From an uncultured Myxococcales bacterium (lineage in GTDB: Bacteria; Myxococcota_A; UBA9042), in assembly GCA_903842345.1 (NCBI GenBank), contig CAIMLR010000012.1, positions 41,630 to 105,629 on the forward strand: a stretch of 64,000 nucleotides of DNA, in the 5' to 3' direction. Shown piece by piece: positions 1-8,213 of this stretch; position 1 is the first letter of the stretch, and the number at the start of each line of letters is the position of its first letter. A program made the position numbers and the translations under genes. The notes beneath the pieces are model-generated. The model searched no databases. It saw only the letters and a program-made list of their open reading frames with translations, and was not told the DNA's origin.

Positions 1-1036
1 CGCGGAGGAGAAGAGCGACGTCGTGCTGCCGCTGCGTTGTGGGCCGGAGATCGCGGTCGCCGCGACCAAGAGCTTCATGAACCAGATGGCGGTGTTCTAC
101 TGCCTGGCGCTGCGGCTGGGCGAACGGCGCGTGGCGTATGCCGAGGAGAGCCTGCCGGGCTTGAACGAATGGCGCGCGTCGCTGGAGCTGCGGCGTCAGA
201 AGCTGCCGGAGCTGCCGGCGCTGATTCGGACGACGTTTGAGAGCACGAAGCAGGCGGTCGACGAGGCCGCGCAACTGCTGTTCCTGCGGCCGAGCCTGCA
301 CCTGCTGGCCATTCGCCTGACGGCGCTGGCCCGCGAAGGCGCGCTGAAGATCCGCGAAGTGGTGCTGAATCACGCGGAGGGCTTTGAGGGCAGCGAGTTC
401 AAGCACGGTCCGAACACGATTCTCGGCTTCAACACGATTCTGGGGCCGACGCAGGTGCACGATTTGCTCCGCGCGCTGGGCCAGGTCCAGGCCGACCTGC
501 TCAAGCAGGTGGCGGCGAAAGGGCTGGGCGACGCGAGCGCGCAGCGGCTGATTCAGGCGGCGACGGACGCGGTGTTTGCCCCGAGCGCGCCGCCGTTCGC
601 GTTGGCGCCGGCTGAGCAGGCGATCTTTGACGCCTACGTCAAGCCAGCCGACCTCATCGCCGGGCTGAAAACCGACTATCCGCTGCTGTACCTGACCGGT
701 CCGGATGAGCGCGACGTCAACCTGACGGTCTCCCAGATCAACACGCACAAAATCCGCGGCGCGTTTACCGTGATGATTGCGGAGGAAAGCGCGGATTTGC
801 GGCTCGCGGTGAGCAAGGCACCGGTGGACAACCCGGATTACCGGTGGGCGTACATCGTGCTGCCGCGGACGGACGACGCGCTGATGGTGGCCTTCAGCGC
901 GACGGTGGTCCTGCAACGGCTGGCCCTGCAGATGAGCCTGAAGAAGGCGGCGTGGCTGGACCGGCTGGGGGTCAAGGACCACGGCGTGCATCCGGATGTG
1001 CCGAAGAATGTCAGCAAGTCGATTACGGTGGATTAG
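1..1036 (+). CDS. SIS-domain sugar isomerase, GlmS C-terminal-like (5' truncated)
   Basis: The reading frame is open from base 2, so the gene starts left of the window and only about 345 C-terminal residues are present. The motif GPEIAVAATKSF near the start and EFKHGPNTIL further on match the two phosphosugar-binding SIS domains of glucosamine-6-phosphate synthase and related ketose/aldose isomerases. The end is VSKSITVD, which matches the C-terminal lysine-valine-type tail (KSVTVE) of GlmS only in outline. Without the N-terminus it cannot be said whether a glutaminase domain is present. It could be GlmS, a GlmS-like deaminase, or a related SIS isomerase. Its last 14 bases overlap the 3' end of the opposing membrane-protein gene. 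Confidence 0.8.
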   Translation, partial: AEEKSDVVLPLRCGPEIAVAATKSFMNQMAVFYCLALRLGERRVAYAEESLPGLNEWRASLELRRQKLPELPALIRTTFESTKQAVDEAAQLLFLRPSLHLLAIRLTALAREGALKIREVVLNHAEGFEGSEFKHGPNTILGFNTILGPTQVHDLLRALGQVQADLLKQVAAKGLGDASAQRLIQAATDAVFAPSAPPFALAPAEQAIFDAYVKPADLIAGLKTDYPLLYLTGPDERDVNLTVSQINTHKIRGAFTVMIAEESADLRLAVSKAPVDNPDYRWAYIVLPRTDDALMVAFSATVVLQRLALQMSLKKAAWLDRLGVKDHGVHPDVPKNVSKSITVD

Positions 1037-2372
1037 GCGCGGCGCGAACGCCGGTCAACCACGCCGCCACCTGGACATACACAAGCGGCAGGAACGGCAG
1101 GTAAAACACCAGCGTATTCAGATGCGTGTGGATCAGGCTGTGCTGCAGGCCGAGCACGAACCAGGACGCGCCACCGATCAGCGCCAGCCACGTTGCGACG
1201 AGCAGCGGCGTGTCCGGCGCCTCCACATGCCGGCGCGCGCGCGCCCGCAAGGTCCGCCAAGCCAGGAACGCCACCGCGGTGCCCAGCGAGAGGAAGAGCG
1301 CGCTGACCGGATAGCGCAGCTCAATCGGCAACTGCACAACCGGCGACGTCGCGTAGGTGTAGGCGATGAGCCCGAGTTGCACCAGGTTGTCGCGCCGACT
1401 GGTGCTGGTGAAGCGGCTGATCCGGAATTGCGCCTCGAGGGCGGCGAAATCCCGCGGGCGGTCGCGTTGGAAGCTGGCGATGAAAGGCGGGCCGATGTCG
1501 TCAAAATGGATGCCAAACGACCGCGTGCTGCCGCGTTCCGCGATGGCGTGCCAGCCGCGGACGGAATCGCCAACTTCATGGGCAACCTGCGCCCAGTGGA
1601 CGGCGAACGCGCAGGCAAAAGCCGCGACGAAGACGCAAAATACCTGCACCGAGCGGACGACAAGCGAGCGGAGCGACGCGCCGGAACGCAGCGCGTGAAA
1701 GACCAGCGGAACGACGGCGGACACGCCCAACGTCGTGACGTATTCGTACCCGGCGAGGAACTTGAGGGCAAACGCGATGCCGACGCCCAGCAGCAAGCGC
1801 CGCCACGAGCCGGGCACCTGAGCGGGATGAAAGCGCCAGACGAGCCAGCCGGGGGCAATCATCAGCGGCAGCATCCAGTACAGGTTGCGGGCGAACAGGA
1901 CAAGCCACGGCGACGTGGCCAGCAAGCCGACGCAGATGGCGTGGCCCGTTGGCGAGAGCCCGGCGCCCGCGATGCGGCAAATCTGCACGAGCATGACGGC
2001 TGATGCGAGCGCCAAAGCCGCGGCAATCAGGCGCACGTAGAGGGAGAGCAGGAGGCCGCTGCTCGGCGCAAGCGGCGCGAAGACCCACGCGGGGAGGCCA
2101 CTTTGCGACATGTACGGTTCCACACCCGGGCCGCGGCACGAACCGTCCACCAAGTGCTTGATTTCCAAGCCGCTATGCGCGAACGGCCCGAGCTCTTGGC
2201 TGCAGGTGAACGCGCTGTCGACGAGCTGCGCAGAGTCGGTCTGGAACGTCGCGAACTGGCCGAAGTCGACAACGCCCAACGCGTTGAAGGCAAATGACGC
2301 GGCGACCAACCCGTAGGCCACGCGCCACCAACGCTTGCTGGGGCGCGAATCCGCCGTGCCGCTCGCGCCCAT
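1023..2372 (-). CDS. Multi-pass membrane protein, possible GT-C-type glycosyltransferase
   Basis: 449 residues with a cytoplasmic basic N-terminus, a first hydrophobic segment around residues 15-35, a polar lumenal-type loop of about 60 residues, and then roughly nine further membrane segments to the end. Large first periplasmic loops followed by many helices are typical of GT-C glycosyltransferases and of membrane proteins of polysaccharide clusters, but no diagnostic motif was recognised. It is the last gene of the minus-strand sugar operon, 93 bp after the isomerase gene. It converges on the SIS gene with a 14-bp overlap. Function is inferred from topology and neighbours only. Confidence 0.7.
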   Translation of the reverse strand: MGASGTADSRPSKRWWRVAYGLVAASFAFNALGVVDFGQFATFQTDSAQLVDSAFTCSQELGPFAHSGLEIKHLVDGSCRGPGVEPYMSQSGLPAWVFAPLAPSSGLLLSLYVRLIAAALALASAVMLVQICRIAGAGLSPTGHAICVGLLATSPWLVLFARNLYWMLPLMIAPGWLVWRFHPAQVPGSWRRLLLGVGIAFALKFLAGYEYVTTLGVSAVVPLVFHALRSGASLRSLVVRSVQVFCVFVAAFACAFAVHWAQVAHEVGDSVRGWHAIAERGSTRSFGIHFDDIGPPFIASFQRDRPRDFAALEAQFRISRFTSTSRRDNLVQLGLIAYTYATSPVVQLPIELRYPVSALFLSLGTAVAFLAWRTLRARARRHVEAPDTPLLVATWLALIGGASWFVLGLQHSLIHTHLNTLVFYLPFLPLVYVQVAAWLTGVRAAPNPP

Positions 2373-2465
2373 TCCATCCGCCCCTGCGGTCCGTGCCCGC
2401 GTTTGATGCCTGCGTTGTGCGTGTTCGTCAGGACCGTTTCAGTCTCGCTGCTGGTCGCTGGGTCG

Positions 2466-3317
2466 TCAAGGTCGCGGCGGGTGCGTCTCCGGCTCGCGCG
2501 TCACGGCCAGCAGCTGCTGCATGTAACCCACCGCTTCGGCGACGCCGCCCAGGTTGCTGCGCTGCGGCTCGGCGCGCATCTCGATGGACACGCAGCCGGC
2601 GTAGCCGACTTGGCCGAGCGCCGCCAGCAGGGCCGCGTAGTCAATCGGCACGGACCGATCCACGTGCCCCAGCTGCGGCGCGCTGATGTGAAAATGGCCC
2701 AGCACGTCGATGCCGCGGCAAACCGCCTGCGGGCCATCATCGCCGGCGAGGTGCATCCCGGCGGCGTCCAGGTGCAGGCCAAAGCCCGGATGATGCACCG
2801 CGCGCACCAGGGCCTCGCCCTGCGCCGCCGTGGTCACAAAATCGCAGCCGTACGCCTCGGGATTGGGCTCAATGCACACCTGCGTCCCGTGCTGCTGCGC
2901 GAGCGCCCCGACCTGGCCAAAGAAGTCCGCGGCAATCTGGCCCGCATCCGTCACCGACAACCCGTTGCGCCGCCGCTGCCCCGGCGAACCAAACACCAAG
3001 CGTTGCGCGCCCAGCCATTGCGCCAACTGCAGCACGCCGCGCAAGTGGTCGAGCATCCGCGCGCGCGCCTCGGGCGCCTCGAACAGCGCCAGGCCATCGC
3101 GGCCAAACAGCAGCGCCTGGAGCGCGTGAATCTGCATCCCGTGCTGCGCCCAAAACGCCCGGCAGCGCGTCGCCTCCTCGCGATCCGGCGCCCACGGGGT
3201 CGTCACCGCGCGCAGCGGCGCCAGTTCGATGTGCGCGACGCCTTGGGCTTCCAGCAGGCGGGCCACCTGTGCCTCTTCCTCGGCGCGCCAGGCGATGTTG
3301 GAGATGCACAGCTTCAT
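2466..3317 (-). CDS. Sugar phosphate isomerase/epimerase (TIM barrel, AP endonuclease 2 superfamily)
   Basis: 283 residues beginning MKLCISNIAW, a typical first strand of the xylose-isomerase-like TIM barrel. Expected metal-binding positions are visible: HIELAP (Glu), CIEPNPEAYG (Glu), GLHLDAAGMH (Asp and His), HFHIS and SIEMRAE (final Glu). The family isomerises or epimerises sugars or cyclitols using a divalent metal. The ATG chosen at 3317 overlaps the stop of the upstream epimerase gene by 4 bp (ATGA), which supports both this start and translational coupling; a longer open frame upstream is arginine-rich and not credible. The substrate is unknown. Context suggests it serves the glycan operon. 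Confidence 0.85.
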   Translation of the reverse strand: MKLCISNIAWRAEEEAQVARLLEAQGVAHIELAPLRAVTTPWAPDREEATRCRAFWAQHGMQIHALQALLFGRDGLALFEAPEARARMLDHLRGVLQLAQWLGAQRLVFGSPGQRRRNGLSVTDAGQIAADFFGQVGALAQQHGTQVCIEPNPEAYGCDFVTTAAQGEALVRAVHHPGFGLHLDAAGMHLAGDDGPQAVCRGIDVLGHFHISAPQLGHVDRSVPIDYAALLAALGQVGYAGCVSIEMRAEPQRSNLGGVAEAVGYMQQLLAVTREPETHPPRP

Positions 3318-4081
3318 CCATTGCCTCGCCGCGCTTCTGCGACGTACGCGGTCAGGTCCGCCCAGACTTCGTCCGCGCCGTACAGGTAGTCGTCGTCGCG
3401 CCCCCACAGGCGGCCGTAGCGCGAGCGCATGTCATAGCCCGCATGCGCGCCGGGCTTGGGCGCCAGCGCAATGCCAAACAATTCCCGGGCAATGCGATCC
3501 GTGACAATCGGCGCGGTGGCCATGTTGACCAAGGGCAGCCGATCCGCGCGGATCCGCGCAATATCGCGCCAGAGATGCTTCAGGTCGTAGTACTGGAAAC
3601 AGCCGTCGGGATCGATGCGGTCGATCTGGTTGTCGTGCAGCAGGTCAAAAATCACGTTCTTCTTCAAGCCTTTGCCAAACAACCCGGGCAGCCGCACCAC
3701 CGTTGTCGGCAGCATCGCCACGCAGAACTGCTCCAATTCCAGCCGATGCGTCCCGTACGCGTGGTGGCCCGCGACGTCGATTGTCGAATCCTCATACACG
3801 CCAATGGGCGGCGCGTAGACGTCGATCGTCGAAATCAGCAGCAATTCCGCAATTTTGGCGCCGGCGATCGCGTCGCGCAGCGTCTGCAGATTGGCCCGAT
3901 CCGCGTCGGGATTCTGGTTGATCAGCCACTTGGCGGCCGGAGCGCCTGCGCATGCCACAAAATCGTACTGCTTGCCGGCCATCTCCTGGATGTTGCTGGA
4001 ATTGTACAGGTCATCCCAGGGCGCCTGCGCAGCGAGGTTGCTGCCGACAAACCCCGTGTAACCAATGAGCGCGGTCTTCAT
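3314..4081 (-). CDS. NAD(P)-dependent sugar epimerase/dehydratase (extended SDR)
   Basis: 255 residues starting MKTALIGYTGFVGSN, a clear GxxGxxG dinucleotide-binding loop. The expected catalytic Ser/Thr lies in LLISTIDVY. The usual YxxxK reads Y-G-T-H-R (in HAYGTHRLELE), so the catalytic lysine is replaced by arginine. KHLWRDIARI and the rest resemble the substrate half of nucleotide-sugar epimerases, but the protein is shorter than the usual 310-340 residues. The ATG at 4081 was preferred over one five codons upstream because of the conserved strand. It sits 18 bp after the GT2 gene and overlaps the isomerase gene by 4 bp. Confidence 0.8.
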   Translation of the reverse strand: MKTALIGYTGFVGSNLAAQAPWDDLYNSSNIQEMAGKQYDFVACAGAPAAKWLINQNPDADRANLQTLRDAIAGAKIAELLLISTIDVYAPPIGVYEDSTIDVAGHHAYGTHRLELEQFCVAMLPTTVVRLPGLFGKGLKKNVIFDLLHDNQIDRIDPDGCFQYYDLKHLWRDIARIRADRLPLVNMATAPIVTDRIARELFGIALAPKPGAHAGYDMRSRYGRLWGRDDDYLYGADEVWADLTAYVAEARRGNG

Positions 4082-4099
4082 CCTCACCTCCGCCATGCG

Positions 4100-4885
4100 T
4101 CAGGGATCGTAGCGATGCAGGCAGGTATCGGCCAACACGCGGAGAATCTTGAGATTGCCGCGCCAGCCGCCGATCTTGGTCGGAATCGAGCCGTCGTCGG
4201 GGTAAATGCGCGTGACCGGCACTTCGCAGACGCGAAAACCGAGGCGCGCGGCGCGGATGGCCAGATAGTAGTGCAATTCGTAGCCGGCCAACGTGTCGCG
4301 AAAGAGGGCGACGCGCGGGTCGGTCAGGAGGCGGCGCGAGTAGGCGCGAAAACCGTTTGTGGTATCTGTGTAGCGGTGGCGCGCCGACAGGGAAATCGCC
4401 GGCGCATGCAGCAGGCGGATGCCCCACACGCGCGACGCGGGATTGCGCACCGCGCGCCCACCCGGGACAAAACGCGAGCCTTGGATGAAGTCGTACCCCG
4501 CGTCGAGCTTCTCGATGAAGCGCACGATTTCAGTCGTGTCGTCCTTGTCGTTGCCGTCCACAAGGATGACGCCCTCATAGCCCTCATCCAGCGCCCACGC
4601 CATCGCCATGCGAATCTGCGCGCCCAGCTTGCCCGGCCCGGTTTTGACGAGCAGCGCACGCAGGCCGAGCGCTTTGAGCCGCTCCGGATCGGTCGATCCG
4701 TCCGTGGACCCGCCATCGGCGAGGATCACATCGGCCAGCCCGGCGTGCGCCTGCATCTTGCGCAGTTGCCCCAAAATGCGGTCGCCTTCATTGATTACCG
4801 GCACCGCGACGCAATAGCGCGTGCGGCGCGGGGCGAAAACTTGCGCGGCAAATGCGGGCACTTCGCGTGGAGCGTCAGCGGTCAT
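4100..4885 (-). CDS. GT2 family glycosyltransferase without membrane segments
   Basis: 261 residues with a GT-A fold: VAVPVINEGDRI at the start, ADGGSTDGS for nucleotide binding, VDGNDKDDT as the metal-binding DxD-like site, GSRFVPGG and TDTTNGFRAYSR. These features match dolichyl/polyprenyl-phosphate sugar synthases and related soluble GT2 enzymes, which transfer a sugar from a nucleotide donor. No transmembrane helix follows, so it is probably soluble or peripherally bound. Its ATG overlaps the stop of the upstream GT2 gene by 4 bp, indicating co-translation. Donor and acceptor are unknown. Confidence 0.88.
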   Translation of the reverse strand: MTADAPREVPAFAAQVFAPRRTRYCVAVPVINEGDRILGQLRKMQAHAGLADVILADGGSTDGSTDPERLKALGLRALLVKTGPGKLGAQIRMAMAWALDEGYEGVILVDGNDKDDTTEIVRFIEKLDAGYDFIQGSRFVPGGRAVRNPASRVWGIRLLHAPAISLSARHRYTDTTNGFRAYSRRLLTDPRVALFRDTLAGYELHYYLAIRAARLGFRVCEVPVTRIYPDDGSIPTKIGGWRGNLKILRVLADTCLHRYDP

Positions 4886-5928
4886 GGGGTACGCGTCTCC
4901 TTGTCGTTCTGGACCGCATCAGCCAGCGAATCCGTTGTCACATTGCGGCGATGCGCGATGGGGACCAGCACGGAGCTCGTCGACTCGTTGCGCACGAAAT
5001 ACAAAGGCCGCTCACGCGACTCGGTCAGCAGCCGGCCCAGATATTCCGACGACACGGCCAGGATCAGAAACAACATCAGGAACATGCCACTATTTTGCAG
5101 CGATTGCGTGATCCAGCCTTCAGCCACGTGCGGCTTGAAGAGCGCAATCAACGCGACGTAGCCAACGTAGAGCACGTTCAGGCCGCTGCCCAGCAGCGCC
5201 AGCCAGGTCACCGCGCGCAGAGGGCGCAGCGAGCTTGTGACGACGATGTCGATAGCCTGATTCAGCGCGTCGAGCAACGGCAGCAGCTGACTGTGGCCCG
5301 GCACGTCCAAGGGACGGTACGGCAAATAGCCAATGGAGAGCCCGATGTACGGTGCGAAAACCTGCAGAAACCGGTGTTTTTCGCGGATCCGCACGACCGC
5401 GTTCAACGCCGATCGGCTCAGCGCCCGGAACGTCGTCGCGTCCTGCACCATGTCGATGCCGAGAAACCGCCGCGCGCAGCTGTGGTACAGCGCCGATCCC
5501 CACTGCCGCAGCGGATTGCGCCGCCGCGGGTCGCGCTCGATGACGCCGTTGACGATGCCGCCGGACTTCTGCACCGCCGCGACAAAATCCGCCATGCGAT
5601 CCGGCGGGTCAAACGGCGTCATCGTCAGCACCACGTCGCCAATCGCGTGCTCCAGGCCAGCCGTCACCGCGATCTCCGTGCCAAAATGGCGGGAAAGTTC
5701 GAGGACGCGGATCCCGATGTGCTGGGTCAGCAGCGGCTGCAGGCACAAGAGCGTGGCGTCGTCGGAGCCGTCATCGACAACGACGAGCTCGTAATTCTCA
5801 TAGGTTTCGTGCAATTTCAAGGCGATCGCCGCCACGCGCGCCGCGGCGATGTTGGCGTTGTTGCGCAGGACAAGCACGACGGAGACAAAGAGGTTGGAGA
5901 GCTTGGCGGGCGGCGATGGGTCCGTCAC
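4882..5928 (-). CDS. GT2 polyprenyl-phosphate glycosyltransferase (GtrB/ArnC-like)
   Basis: 348 residues. The GT-A domain has VVVDDGSDDAT and the loop MTPFDPPD in place of the usual DxQDPP. Two membrane helices follow at about residues 238-263 and 277-299, the second ending EYLGRLLTE...RPLYFV, the hallmark of GtrB/ArnC/DPM1-type enzymes that load a sugar onto undecaprenyl phosphate. The start is GTG, and GTGA overlaps the stop of the oxidoreductase gene. It probably makes a lipid-linked sugar at the inner face of the membrane for the rest of the operon. The altered DxQD motif is worth noting. Confidence 0.87.
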   Translation of the reverse strand: MTDPSPPAKLSNLFVSVVLVLRNNANIAAARVAAIALKLHETYENYELVVVDDGSDDATLLCLQPLLTQHIGIRVLELSRHFGTEIAVTAGLEHAIGDVVLTMTPFDPPDRMADFVAAVQKSGGIVNGVIERDPRRRNPLRQWGSALYHSCARRFLGIDMVQDATTFRALSRSALNAVVRIREKHRFLQVFAPYIGLSIGYLPYRPLDVPGHSQLLPLLDALNQAIDIVVTSSLRPLRAVTWLALLGSGLNVLYVGYVALIALFKPHVAEGWITQSLQNSGMFLMLFLILAVSSEYLGRLLTESRERPLYFVRNESTSSVLVPIAHRRNVTTDSLADAVQNDKETRTP

Positions 5929-7076
5929 AGGTCCTCCGCGAGAAGCGTCGCGATCTCGGCCTCCAGATCATACACGTTGTCGATCTTGCCGCCCATCACG
6001 CTGACCAACTGCCGCCACTCCGCATCGCGCTTCCACAGAATTGGCCGACCGTCATCCGTCTCGTTCTGCGGCAGCACGGTCTTGATTTCCCACAGCGAAT
6101 CAACGTGTTGACACGCCGCCAGCTCGGGCATGTAGCGGGCAGCGTCGCGCACCATGTGGGGAAAGCGCGACGTTTGGGCGAACGCGTCCGGATCGTGGCG
6201 ATGCGTCAGCGGCGCGCCCGGCTCATCGCGCCAGGACCCGTGCGGCGTGTACCGGACGTGGCTGAGCGTGTGCAAACCGCGCGAGGGAAACGGCATGATT
6301 GAAAAAAACGGCCCGCACATCATGGTCACGCCCACGGCCTTCATGGCGGGCGGCACGGCGACAAGTGCCATTTCAGTCAATTCATGCTTCAGCGGAATGG
6401 ACCGCCGTTGGCCCAGTTCCAGCACGCGATTCAGGTTGGAATACGTGCAGTTGAACACAAAGCGGGTCGCCAAGCGGCCCTGCCCTTGCGCGGATTGCCA
6501 CGTCGCTTCCAGACCGCGATCCGCCTGCGCCAAACCGGTCAGCGCGTGGCCCAACCGCGTGTCGACGGCGTGGTGCTCCAGGCGGCCGCGCATCTCATCG
6601 GCCAGCTTGCGGGCGTCAAAGGCGAATTCCTCCGCGGCGAAGACCGCTTCCGTCATCGCCGGGTCAAAGCGCGCGGTCACGGACGCGGGCGCGGGCGAAA
6701 GCGGCGCGCCGACGGCCAGACAAAACCGCTCGAACTGCCGCGCCGTGACCTTGCTGTGCTGGCGGGCAATCGCGTAGTACATCTGGAACGAATCGTCGAT
6801 GCACGGACGGAACTCACTGACAAAGCGGGCGAAATTGACGTGCGAGCGCAGCGCCGTCAGCACGCTCCGCGGGTAATGATAGCCGTTGTGGACCCGCGCC
6901 TGATTGGCGTAGGACGCGCGGGTCAGCAGCTTGTCAGCGCGGTCCAGCAGCACGACGCGCAGGCCGTGTTCGCGCAGCAGGCAGGCGATGTAGCACCCGT
7001 ACATCCCGGCGCCGACCACGACCGCGTCGGTTGTCTCAACGGCCTGTTGGTGCGGCGCTGGGCTGGAAAGCGTCAA
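5925..7076 (-). CDS. FAD-dependent oxidoreductase (DAO family)
   Basis: 383 residues. An N-terminal Rossmann fold carries DAVVVGAGMYGCYIACLL with GxGxxG, followed by VVLLDRADKLLTRAS, typical of the D-amino-acid oxidase/glycine oxidase/L-2-hydroxyglutarate oxidase superfamily. The frame begins with TTG at 7076, preceded by an AGAGGT stretch 8 bases upstream; no ATG occurs before the FAD loop, so a non-ATG start is likely. It is the first gene of the overlapping operon with the two glycosyltransferases. DAO-family enzymes in polysaccharide clusters oxidise amino or hydroxy groups on sugar precursors; the substrate here cannot be predicted. Confidence 0.8.
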   Translation of the reverse strand: MTLSSPAPHQQAVETTDAVVVGAGMYGCYIACLLREHGLRVVLLDRADKLLTRASYANQARVHNGYHYPRSVLTALRSHVNFARFVSEFRPCIDDSFQMYYAIARQHSKVTARQFERFCLAVGAPLSPAPASVTARFDPAMTEAVFAAEEFAFDARKLADEMRGRLEHHAVDTRLGHALTGLAQADRGLEATWQSAQGQGRLATRFVFNCTYSNLNRVLELGQRRSIPLKHELTEMALVAVPPAMKAVGVTMMCGPFFSIMPFPSRGLHTLSHVRYTPHGSWRDEPGAPLTHRHDPDAFAQTSRFPHMVRDAARYMPELAACQHVDSLWEIKTVLPQNETDDGRPILWKRDAEWRQLVSVMGGKIDNVYDLEAEIATLLAEDL

Positions 7077-7196
7077 GGGGGCGGACCTCTGCGCCGTCCG
7101 ACGGGGTCGCCTGGCGCGCTGGCTTGCGAGTCAGGACAACGCCACGTCGGCCTTGAGCGCCTGCGCTGGGCAGTCTGGCCTCGGCGCATGCACGCG

Positions 7197-7445
7197 TCAA
7201 GCCGCTGGCGGCCCGCCGCCGTTGGGCAGGAAACGCGTGCGCAAATACAATTGTTCGACCCGATCGCGCGCCCACGGCGTGCGGCGCAGGAACTTCAAGG
7301 CCGAACCCATGCTCGGGTCGACCTGAAAACAGCGAACGGGAATCGAGCGGCCCAACTCCTCCCAGCCGTAGTGCGTGACCAGGAGGCGAATCATCTTCTC
7401 CAGCGTGACGCCGTGGAGCGGGTTGCGGGGCTGTTCTTTGGACAT
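7197..7445 (-). CDS. VF530-family small DNA-binding-type protein (DUF2132)
   Basis: 82 residues from the ATG at 7445. NPLHGVTLEKMIRLLVTHYG followed by WEELGRSIPVRCF, DPSMGSALKFLRRTPWAR and VEQLYL are the signature of the VF530/DUF2132 family, small helical proteins with a fold resembling DNA-binding domains. The biological role of the family is poorly defined. A longer frame exists upstream, but the conserved region begins right after this start. It lies 120 bp upstream of the oxidoreductase gene on the same strand and is probably a separate unit. Confidence 0.85.
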   Translation of the reverse strand: MSKEQPRNPLHGVTLEKMIRLLVTHYGWEELGRSIPVRCFQVDPSMGSALKFLRRTPWARDRVEQLYLRTRFLPNGGGPPAA

Positions 7446-7619
7446 CGGACGTCGTCGGCTCGGCGCCAAGCGCGGCGCGCGTCCCGCAGTTTACCACAAA
7501 GTCGCCGGCGACGGCAGCGGATGCTGCGACTGCGCCGAGGGTTCCGCGCGCCCTTGGCCTTGACCCGACGGGCGGCGTGTCGCATCGTCGGAGAAGTCTC
7601 GCCTGGGGAGGAGAGCCCA

Positions 7620-8213
7620 ATGTCGCTTGAACTGCGTCCAACGTTTGCGATTGGCTTGGATGAGCCCTGTGGCGTCGTGCTGCGGCGGCTGCGCGCGCAG
7701 ATGCGGGCGGAGCACGTGCAGGTCCGCTGGGCGCAGCGTCCGGGCGGCGGCGGACCGCCGAGTACGCGCGAGGATCAGGACCACGTCGCGTTGTGCATGG
7801 ACGAAAGCGTCCGGCATTTTTGGTCGCCGTGGCTCAATATCGATCTGCAAAGTCAGGACGGCGGCACCCACGTCTACGCCCGCTACAGCCCGCATCCCAG
7901 CGTCTGGACCGGCTTTGCGTTCTGCTATTTGACGCTCGGCGCCATTGGCTTTTTCGCGCTGATCTTCTCGTACGCGTCGACGCTGAGCGGCAGCGGCAAA
8001 CCGTGGATTGGCTTGATTACGCCGCTCTGTGCGCTGATCGCGTTGGGCCTCTGGTGGGCCTCGCAGATTGGCCAGCGCCTCGCACGCGCAGAGATGCTGG
8101 CGCTGCGGGCGTGTCTGGACGCGGCGCTTCAGGCGAAGGACGGGGAAACGCCCCGAGCGGACGACGCCTCCGCGCCGGTGACTACTGCGCCGGCAAGCCC
8201 GACGTCTCGATGA
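7620..8213 (+). CDS. Small membrane protein of unknown function
   Basis: 197 residues starting at ATG 7620 behind a clear GGGGAGGAG ribosome-binding site. The N-terminal 95 residues are soluble, with several conserved-looking Trp and His residues (HFWSPWLNI). Two membrane helices follow at about residues 100-120 and 133-152, then a polar Ala/Asp-rich tail. I do not recognise a family. It converges on the GH88/105 gene and the two reading frames overlap by 32 bp at their 3' ends, so the two transcripts are complementary there. Confidence 0.75.
   Translation: MSLELRPTFAIGLDEPCGVVLRRLRAQMRAEHVQVRWAQRPGGGGPPSTREDQDHVALCMDESVRHFWSPWLNIDLQSQDGGTHVYARYSPHPSVWTGFAFCYLTLGAIGFFALIFSYASTLSGSGKPWIGLITPLCALIALGLWWASQIGQRLARAEMLALRACLDAALQAKDGETPRADDASAPVTTAPASPTSR

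Noticed and set aside
3269..5161. 630-codon plus-strand frame opposite the sugar operon
   Set aside because: Composition is Arg/Ala/His-rich, no motif, and it covers genes with solid family signatures on the minus strand.
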